Origin: an uncultured Clostridia bacterium
Lineage (GTDB): Bacteria; Bacillota; Clostridia; Christensenellales; Borkfalkiaceae
Assembly: GCA_947627765.1 (NCBI GenBank)
Contig: CANQXA010000002.1
Coordinates: forward strand, 1-64,000
Direction: 5' to 3'
DNA length: 64,000 nt
Numbering within the stretch: position 1 is the stretch's first letter; each line of letters begins with the position of its first letter. A program made the position numbers and the translations under genes. This document shows, in pieces, positions 58,759 to 64,000 of the stretch. The notes below the pieces were generated by a model. It searched no databases, had not been told where the DNA came from, and worked only from the letters and a program-made list of their open reading frames with translations.

Positions 58759-60816
58759 ATGCAAAAAGTAATCAAGATCAGGAATCTCGACTGCGCCGCC
58801 TGTGCCGCCGAGCTCTCGGAGGAGCTCGCCGCGATCGAAGGGGTCAGTTTTGCTTCCGCCGACTTTATCAACCAGAGGGTGACGCTCGCTTACGAAAACG
58901 CCGAAGCGCTCTCCCGCGCGATCGATACGATCTCCCGCTTCGAGGAGGTGGAGATCGTAGACCAAAACGCCCCGCCGAAGAGGGAGCGGCACCTCAAAGA
59001 GATCCTCTCCATCGCCGTCTCCGCCCTCTTCTTCCTCCCCGCGCTCGTTTTGGAGCTTATCGGCGGCTACCGCTGGTATGCGTTCGGGCTCTTTCTCGCC
59101 TCCTTCGCGGCGGCGGGTTGGTCTGTCGCGGTCGCCGCGGCAAAGAACGTCGTCCGCGCCTTCCGCGGCGGGTTCCATCCCCTCGTCCTGCTCGACGAAA
59201 ATCTTCTCATGCTCATCGCGGCGGCGGGGGCGTTGGCGCTCCAAGAGAGCATGGAGGGCGCGGCGGTCATGTTGCTCTATCAGATCGGCGAACTGCTCCA
59301 ATCCATCGCCGTCGGCTCCTCCCGCTCTGCGATCACGCGGCTGATGGCGCTCAAGAGCGACGCGGCAATCCGTATCACCGGCACGGAGCAGGAGGAGGTG
59401 GACCCCGAAGAGCTCTCTGCGGGAGACGTCGTTCTCCTCCGCCGCGGCGACCGTGCGCCCGCCGACCTCTCCCTGCTCGAAGGGGAGACCTCGCTCGACA
59501 CCAAATCTCTCACGGGGGAATCCTACTTAAAGGAGGTGCGCGCGGGTGATGAGATCCTCGCGGGTTGCGTCAACGAAGGGAATGCGGTGAAGGCGCGGGT
59601 CGTACGTCCCGCCTCGGAGAGCGCGGTCGCCAAGATTTTGGAGCTCGTCGAGAACGCGTCTTCCAAAAAGGCGAAGCCCGAAAAGTTCATCACCCGCTTC
59701 GCCCGCATCTATACGCCCGTCGTCGTCCTGCTCGCCGTTCTGCTCGCGGTCGTACCGCCCCTTTGCGGCAGTTACGATTTCCCGCTGTGGATCGGGCGCG
59801 CGCTGAACTTCCTCATCATCTCCTGCCCGTGCGCCCTCGTCATCTCGGTCCCGCTCACCTATTTCTCGGGCGTCGGCGCCCTCGCCCGTTGCGGGGTCCT
59901 CTCAAAAGGCGCCGTCGGGCTCGACCTTCTCGCCCGTGTACGGGTCGCCGCGTTCGATAAGACGGGCACGCTCACCGAGGGGAAATTCTCCATTGTAGAC
60001 GTAAACGGAGGGGACCATGTCCTGACCATAGCCGCAAGCGCGGAAAAAATCTCTTCCCATCCGCTCTCCCGCACTTTCGACAAAATTGAGGCGCCCATGC
60101 CCGAGAGCAGCAGTGAGATCGCGGGCATGGGTATCTCCGCCGTCGTCTGCGGTCGCTCCGTCCTCGTGGGGAGCAAACGGCTGATGGAGACGCACGGGAT
60201 TGCCGCTCCCGATCCCGGGGAGAAACTCGTCGTATTCGTCGCCGAGGAGGGCGCGTTGATCGGTTGGGTGGAGATCGCCGACCGTGTCAGGAGCGAGGCG
60301 GCGGAAGCGCTTGCAGAGCTCAAACGGGAGGGCGTCGGCACGATCGCGGTACTGACGGGCGACGGCGAGGTCCGCGCCCGCGAAGCGCTGAAAGGGTTGC
60401 CCTTAGACGTCTTAGAGGCGGGTCTGATGCCCGAAGAGAAGCCCGTGCGCGCAGAGAAGCTCAAAAAGGACGGCGCGCTCCTCTATGTGGGCGACGGCAT
60501 CAACGATACGCCCGTGATGGCGGCGGCGGACGTCGCGGTGGCGATGGGCGGACTCTCTTCGGACGCCGCGATCGAGGCGAGCGACTTTGTGCTGGCGGAC
60601 GAATCGCTGACCGCATTGCCCAAGGCGATCCGCGGGTCGAAGAAGACGAGGCGGATCGTCTTCGAAAACATCATCGGATCCATTCTGATCAAGGTGGCGC
60701 TGATGGTACTCTCCGTGTTCGGCTTGATCCTGCCGTGGGTGGCGGTGGCGGGCGACGTCGGCGTCATGCTCCTCGCCGTTCTCAACTCCATGCGGATGCG
60801 AAGGAAACTCAAATAA
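58759..60816 (+). CDS. Heavy-metal-translocating P-type ATPase (Cd/Zn/Pb type)
   Basis: 685 residues from the ATG at 58759. One N-terminal HMA domain with a metal site in NLDCAACAAEL at residues 9-19. Metal-channel motif SCPCALVISVPLTYFSG near residue 355 (CPC), phosphorylation site FDKTGTLTEG near residue 399, HP motif SSHPLSRTF near residue 433, and GDGINDTPVMAAADVAVAMG near residue 577. This is a P1B ATPase that exports Zn, Cd or Pb; CPC suits the Zn/Cd group as well as Cu, but the ArsR partner and the operator favour Zn/Cd/Pb. It follows the repressor gene directly. Confidence 0.95.
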   Translation: MQKVIKIRNLDCAACAAELSEELAAIEGVSFASADFINQRVTLAYENAEALSRAIDTISRFEEVEIVDQNAPPKRERHLKEILSIAVSALFFLPALVLELIGGYRWYAFGLFLASFAAAGWSVAVAAAKNVVRAFRGGFHPLVLLDENLLMLIAAAGALALQESMEGAAVMLLYQIGELLQSIAVGSSRSAITRLMALKSDAAIRITGTEQEEVDPEELSAGDVVLLRRGDRAPADLSLLEGETSLDTKSLTGESYLKEVRAGDEILAGCVNEGNAVKARVVRPASESAVAKILELVENASSKKAKPEKFITRFARIYTPVVVLLAVLLAVVPPLCGSYDFPLWIGRALNFLIISCPCALVISVPLTYFSGVGALARCGVLSKGAVGLDLLARVRVAAFDKTGTLTEGKFSIVDVNGGDHVLTIAASAEKISSHPLSRTFDKIEAPMPESSSEIAGMGISAVVCGRSVLVGSKRLMETHGIAAPDPGEKLVVFVAEEGALIGWVEIADRVRSEAAEALAELKREGVGTIAVLTGDGEVRAREALKGLPLDVLEAGLMPEEKPVRAEKLKKDGALLYVGDGINDTPVMAAADVAVAMGGLSSDAAIEASDFVLADESLTALPKAIRGSKKTRRIVFENIIGSILIKVALMVLSVFGLILPWVAVAGDVGVMLLAVLNSMRMRRKLK

Positions 60817-60825
60817 ATATTGCAT

Positions 60826-60848
60826 ACGGGACGCCCTCCGCGTCCCGT
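60826..60848 (+). terminator. Terminator-like hairpin
   Basis: ACGGGACG/CGTCCCGT stem followed by AAATTTTAC, after the metal ATPase gene. Confidence 0.6.
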
Positions 60849-60921
60849 AAATTTTACAAAAAAAGGAGCGGACGACACGCCCGCTCCCCCAACGCTTCGG
60901 CACGACCCGGGAAATGATGAT

Positions 60922-61266
60922 TTAGAGTGAGACGACCGTAACCCCCGGATTTATGTTTCTCGTGAGCGGTTTCAGCTCGCGGTATTTATCTGTGAGTTGG
61001 GTCAGTTCGCTGTTACAAGGATTGAAATTCTCTCCGAAGATGACGTTTTTTATCGTTTGCTTGTGCAGTTGTGCACTCAACCAACTTCTGGTGGCTTGGA
61101 TGATCGCGCCATACGCTTTTCCATGCTTGCCGTAACCGTGGATGATATACAAACATTTTGCACGCCCGTCCCGCCTTCGTGTGGATACGCTCCACTTCAA
61201 GTGTTCCATGGCTTCCGCGACGGACGGAAGTCCTTCTTCGAGATCGACGGTCATAACTTGATTCAT
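60922..61266 (-). CDS. Smr-domain-like protein
   Basis: 114 residues. VDLEEGLPSVAEAMEHL at the start and LYIIHGYGKHGKAYGAIIQATRSWL near residues 39-63 follow the Smr pattern (LDLHG...TxxIIHGxGxGxL), a small nuclease-related domain also found at the C terminus of MutS2. The usual LDLHG is VDLEEG here, so nuclease activity is doubtful. AAGGAGGCTGTT precedes the ATG on the minus strand. The surroundings become AT-rich from here. Confidence 0.7.
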   Translation of the reverse strand: MNQVMTVDLEEGLPSVAEAMEHLKWSVSTRRRDGRAKCLYIIHGYGKHGKAYGAIIQATRSWLSAQLHKQTIKNVIFGENFNPCNSELTQLTDKYRELKPLTRNINPGVTVVSL

Positions 61267-61431
61267 AACAGCCTCCTTATGTGCAGATCGGAAAAATGTT
61301 CTTTGAAAAACAACTACCGTTTCTCTACCACAGGTAGATATCAGTCTGAGGTCGTGATGCGCATTTCCGAAGCAAAGTTGGCTGATTTCATTGTTTTTTG
61401 CAAGCAGACCATTCGGCTTTCATGCAAACGG

Positions 61432-62004
61432 TCAGGATTTTTGAATTTTATCTATATTTTTATTCGTTATGAGAACGACTTCCTCCGCTTGTGATATGAG
61501 TTGAAAATGGCTACATTTGGGCAAATAAGTAGGATTGCCCGCCACCGAGGCGACATAATTACTAAATGTACCGACATCCCACGAATTCGCTAAAACAGAA
61601 CAGGCGTTTAGTAGTTTGGCGCCGTCTTCGGCTTGTGCCCAAGGAATAGACGGAACAAAGGGATTGGGATGCGGTCCGCATTTTATTGATAATGCATAAT
61701 ATGCCCCGGCAAGAAGTTGGTAAGCGAGGACAAGCTCTCCGTCGCAGATGAGAACTTTGCAAAGGTAGCGTACGATTTCGGTGTTAAAGCGTTTTTCGCG
61801 CTTGAAAATATCGATGTAGCATTTGATTGCGTCATCATAATTTCCTTCACGCTTATATTGGACTGCTTGCTTGATCATGGGCTCGTAGTACGGAGAATAA
61901 GGGTCCACATCATACGGCACTTCAAAAAACATATTGTCTGTCATGGAGCCGGCAATAAGATTACCCATGCAGTCAAATAATTCTTTTTTTACTTTCTCGG
62001 TCAT
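61432..62004 (-). CDS. Hypothetical protein with a TPR-like helical repeat
   Basis: 190 residues, cytosolic. PMIKQAVQYKREGNYDDAIKCYIDIFKREK has the consensus of a tetratricopeptide unit, and the following region (VRYLCKVLICDGELVLAYQLLAGAYYAL) may be a second. No enzymatic motif is visible. AAGGAGAAGCAA precedes the ATG. It follows the gene at 62019 by 14 bases, so the two share one transcript. AT-rich relative to the genome. Confidence 0.65.
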   Translation of the reverse strand: MTEKVKKELFDCMGNLIAGSMTDNMFFEVPYDVDPYSPYYEPMIKQAVQYKREGNYDDAIKCYIDIFKREKRFNTEIVRYLCKVLICDGELVLAYQLLAGAYYALSIKCGPHPNPFVPSIPWAQAEDGAKLLNACSVLANSWDVGTFSNYVASVAGNPTYLPKCSHFQLISQAEEVVLITNKNIDKIQKS

Positions 62005-62018
62005 TTGCTTCTCCTTAT

Positions 62019-62312
62019 TTATATTAAATTATTTTTTTTCGCTATTGCTAAAAGCCAATCGGCTATTACTTTTGCTTGAAATTGCGTTTGTATTTTCGAT
62101 TCTTCAACGTTGTATTTATTTATCAGCGCAAAGACAAGTGCTTCAGAAGTAGGGCAGAGTCTGTTATTGGAAAAGTTTAAGATAAACTGTCGTTCTCTTG
62201 TCCAGAACTGATCGAATGTCATGTTATCAATCCCGAGCTCCGGAAATATCTCTTCCAAACTTTGCACGATGTATGCTTCATCATTACAAAATTCTCGCAA
62301 CCAAAGATACAT
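62019..62312 (-). CDS. Small hypothetical protein
   Basis: 97 residues, mostly helical and acidic at the N terminus (WLREFCNDEAYIVQSLEEIFPELGI), basic at the C terminus. No family recognised. GAGGAGAAAAACGCTT precedes the ATG. It is the first gene of a two-gene AT-rich operon with the TPR-like gene. Confidence 0.6.
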   Translation of the reverse strand: MYLWLREFCNDEAYIVQSLEEIFPELGIDNMTFDQFWTRERQFILNFSNNRLCPTSEALVFALINKYNVEESKIQTQFQAKVIADWLLAIAKKNNLI

Positions 62313-62341
62313 AAGCGTTTTTCTCCTCTGTTTTTTCTTTC

Positions 62342-62370
62342 ATTATATCATCGAAAAAGCGGAAAGTCAA
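62342..62370 (-). promoter_or_regulatory. Consensus promoter (minus strand)
   Basis: On the minus strand TTGACT, 17-bp spacer, TATAAT, upstream of the 62019 gene. Confidence 0.85.
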
Positions 62371-62371
62371 C

Positions 62372-62411
62372 AAAATCACCACTATAACACGGATATTCCA
62401 ATGGTGATTTT
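62372..62411. promoter_or_regulatory. Candidate operator dyad
   Basis: Perfect 10-bp inverted arms AAAATCACCA (62372-62381) and TGGTGATTTT (62402-62411), centres 30 bp apart, between the divergent 62019 operon and the XRE gene at 62427. The XRE protein is the obvious candidate binder (inference). Confidence 0.65.
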
Positions 62412-62426
62412 TGCTACACTAACGAT

Positions 62427-62675
62427 ATGGTATTGAATGAATTTCTCGCCGAGAAACTTGAAACGCTTCGGAAAGAGAAGAAGATGGGGGTCTATACGCT
62501 TTGCAACCGAGCGGCCATTTCCTATGAGACGTACCGCAGTATCCGCAAGAACAGGAACAAAGACATCTATTTGCGCACCCTGCTCATTTTACTTCGGACG
62601 CTGGAGGTCTCGCCGCAGGAGTTCTTTTCCGATCCCGCCTTCACGGGGGACGAACTCGATATCGATTTCAAATAA
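62427..62675 (+). CDS. XRE-family transcriptional regulator
   Basis: 82 residues. Helix-turn-helix with a YdaS/Cro-like pattern (LETLRKEKKMGVYTLCNRAAISYETYRSIRKNRNKDIYLRTLLIL). No ribosome site precedes the ATG; a TACACT box ends 7 bases upstream, so the mRNA may be leaderless. It is divergent from the AT-rich two-gene operon and separated from it by a perfect dyad. Probably an autoregulator. Confidence 0.85.
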   Translation: MVLNEFLAEKLETLRKEKKMGVYTLCNRAAISYETYRSIRKNRNKDIYLRTLLILLRTLEVSPQEFFSDPAFTGDELDIDFK

Positions 62676-62756
62676 AAAAGCCCCGCGAGAATGGGGGCCT
62701 CGGACACGCTCCGATCATCGGATCACAACTTGATCGACGGTCTTTCTTACAAAAAA

Positions 62757-62777
62757 AGCGGGGTTTTGACCCCGCTT
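62757..62777. terminator. Bidirectional terminator
   Basis: AAGCGGGG-ttttga-CCCCGCTT stem with an A-run on the left, between convergent XRE genes. Confidence 0.75.
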
Positions 62778-62779
62778 AT

Positions 62780-62989
62780 TCAATATTCTTTTCTCCCGAG
62801 CAAGGAATCCACCGATACGTCGAAGAGGTCGGCGAGCTTGCCCAAATTCTCCAACGTGGGTTCAGCGGTCCCGATCTCGTACCGAATGTACGAAGGTTGG
62901 GAGATCCCCAACTTTTCGGCGACTTCCCGTTGGGTCAGCCCGCTCGCAATACGGAGCTCCCTCAAATTTTCCCGAAAAACCTTCATCAT
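62780..62989 (-). CDS. XRE-family transcriptional regulator
   Basis: 69 residues, essentially a bare Cro/C1 helix-turn-helix (LRELRIASGLTQREVAEKLGISQPSYIRYEIGTAEPTLENL) ending SLLGRKEY. It is transcribed divergently from the zinc-ribbon membrane gene at 63073; two palindromes in the shared region are its likely operators. Same arrangement as the 3316/3750 pair. Confidence 0.92.
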   Translation of the reverse strand: MMKVFRENLRELRIASGLTQREVAEKLGISQPSYIRYEIGTAEPTLENLGKLADLFDVSVDSLLGRKEY

Positions 62990-62993
62990 CAGC

Positions 62994-63048
62994 TTGACAA
63001 TTATAGCATTTTGCTATATACTTAATTCAAATTATAGCAATTCGCTAT
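62994..63048 (+). promoter_or_regulatory. Promoter with two palindromic operators
   Basis: TTGACA (62994-62999), 17-bp spacer, TATACT (63017-63022). Palindrome TATAGCA-TTT-TGCTATA (63002-63018) fills the spacer and a second, ATAGCAATTCGCTAT (63034-63048), lies about 31 bp downstream, three helical turns. Occupancy by the divergent XRE repressor would block transcription of 63073. Confidence 0.85.
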
Positions 63049-63072
63049 CAAACAAAGGCGAAGGAGAGAGAA

Positions 63073-63978
63073 ATGGAGCAAAGCAGGTGTCCCTGTTGCG
63101 GGAATTTGCTTCCGTTCGGGGCGAACGTCTGTTCCTACTGCGGCAGGAAACTGACGTACTGCGGCCGTTGCGGCTGTGCGTCGGAGGAAAGTTCGGCATT
63201 TTGTATGCGTTGCGGGGCGAGACTTCGGGGAGGTACGTGTGAGGAAGTGAAACCGCCGCGGCAGGAAGCAGGGAAACCGCAGGCGGAAGCGCCGAAGTGC
63301 GCCTATCGGGACGGGGTGGAGCTGTATCGCGCTTGGGAGCAGGATGCGCCTTGGAAAATGACGTTGAAAGTTCTGAGTCTCATTCTTTTCTGCGTCATTA
63401 TAGGGTTGGCAATTTATTTTATTGTCACACAGAAGCGGATCGCCGAAAGCGTACTGCAAATGGAGGAAGAGCTTCGTAAAACGAAATGGCTTCTGATCGC
63501 GATGGGCGGGATTGGTTTCGTGGCAGTTGTCATGGAGACGAACTATTATGAATGGGCGTCGATCGGAAAGTGGATCGCGGCGCGCCGCATTTCGGCAAGT
63601 GCCTTTTATCATCAGAAAAAGAGCGCCGCGGCGGGCGAAAAACTTGGCGGTGCGGCCGCGGCAAGGCGCGAAGCGAAGGAGGATTCGGTCAAGATCGGAT
63701 TCTATTGGGCGGCGCATCCCGAAAAGAGAAGGCAGGCATTTTGGCGCTATGTCTTCACGACGCTCCTTTGGACTGCCGTGATCGTCCTCGTGTGTCTCAA
63801 CTTTTATTGGTTGCAGGAGAAAAACCTACTGGATACGCTCTTCCTTTCTTACAGAGGTCCGGATCCCGACATCTATCTCTTTTGCGCCGTGGGGGTGGCG
63901 GTGTTTGCCATCGTACTGACGATCGCCTGCAACGTCTCCCGAAAGAAGAAGGTCGAAGCGTGGGCAGATTCCCTTTGA
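63073..63978 (+). CDS. Zinc-ribbon multi-pass membrane protein
   Basis: 301 residues. The first 55 residues hold two zinc ribbons (CPCCG...CSYCGR and CGRCG...CMRCGAR), followed by a polar linker and four hydrophobic segments: two around residues 99-165 (MTLKVLSLILFCVIIGLAIY, LLIAMGGIGFVAVVM) and two around 232-292 (TTLLWTAVIVLVCLNFYWL, LFCAVGVAVFAIVLTIAC). No enzymatic motif. AAGGAGAGAGAA precedes the ATG. Paired with a divergent XRE repressor as at 3316/3750; a sensor or stress-response membrane protein is conceivable but not shown. Confidence 0.78.
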   Translation: MEQSRCPCCGNLLPFGANVCSYCGRKLTYCGRCGCASEESSAFCMRCGARLRGGTCEEVKPPRQEAGKPQAEAPKCAYRDGVELYRAWEQDAPWKMTLKVLSLILFCVIIGLAIYFIVTQKRIAESVLQMEEELRKTKWLLIAMGGIGFVAVVMETNYYEWASIGKWIAARRISASAFYHQKKSAAAGEKLGGAAAARREAKEDSVKIGFYWAAHPEKRRQAFWRYVFTTLLWTAVIVLVCLNFYWLQEKNLLDTLFLSYRGPDPDIYLFCAVGVAVFAIVLTIACNVSRKKKVEAWADSL

Positions 63979-64000
63979 ATGTTTGAAAAATTGCCGAATT

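Overview
The window looks like a chromosomal segment of a spore-forming-lineage member of the Bacillota, most likely an anaerobic clostridium (order not determinable from the sequence alone). Direct evidence: a spoVM micro-gene behind rpe-thiN, spoIIID, a CotF-like coat protein, mcsA-mcsB-clpC, a SigB/SigF-type sigma factor with STAS and anti-sigma partners, rubrerythrin, FeoA/FeoB, clear -35/-10 sigma-A promoters with 17-bp spacing, and strong AGGAGG ribosome sites. Most genes are GC-rich by eye; AT-rich patches (3.2-4.4 kb, 12.4-13.4 kb, 61-62.4 kb) look foreign or accessory.

Layout. 0-3.2 kb: rpe-thiN-spoVM-dipeptidase operon with four-base overlaps. 3.3-4.8 kb: XRE repressor divergent from a zinc-ribbon membrane protein, then a tRNA-Pro and a second copy of its 3' half. 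5-6.4 kb: phosphatase and flavodoxin/ferredoxin fusion. 6.6-10.7 kb: an unassigned cytosolic locus (wHTH-like protein, BspA-type LRR, sigma-region-4-like protein, two unknowns). 10.9-15.2 kb: an accessory island bounded by two 70-bp direct repeats, holding an intact AAA/DUF4143 ATPase, a 5'-truncated RecD-like helicase and an ATPase paralogue that has lost its nucleotide-binding core. 15.3-20 kb: spoIIID, an orphan sugar-ABC ATPase, a lipoprotein, a metal exporter and a HAD phosphatase. 20.1-21.9 kb: a partner-switching sigma operon. 22-32 kb: membrane protein, PucR-type regulator, S41 protease, cysteine desulfurase/DUF3343, nth, coat proteins, acyltransferase-like helix protein, ychF. 32.4-35.7 kb: argS-HAD, a small RHH protein, rubrerythrin. 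35.7-47.9 kb: zinc-ribbon membrane protein with a structured 5' leader, XRE-TM regulator, mcsA-mcsB-clpC, aspS, Na/Pi symporter. 48-55 kb: GH51 arabinofuranosidase, a secreted rubredoxin-like-knuckle protein, RluA synthase and rRNA methyltransferase. 55-61 kb: DUF378, feoA-feoB, RluA, ArsR-type repressor and heavy-metal P-type ATPase. 61-64 kb: Smr, two AT-rich unknowns, two XRE regulators and a zinc-ribbon membrane protein.

How the genes fit together. The core is ordinary housekeeping plus sporulation and stress functions (McsAB-ClpC proteolysis, sigma partner switching) and metal handling (Feo, ArsR/P-ATPase, 10TM exporter). Three signals are not explained by gene annotation: (i) an 11-mer, CGGACATGGTA, present 11 times on both strands in different reading frames and between genes, part of an imperfect dyad GGACATggtATGCCC; (ii) an 87-nt nested hairpin that begins at the predicted transcription start of the 35740-37836 gene and is followed by an intrinsic terminator before the start codon; (iii) inverted repeats placed directly after the -10 box of both DUF4143 ATPase genes.
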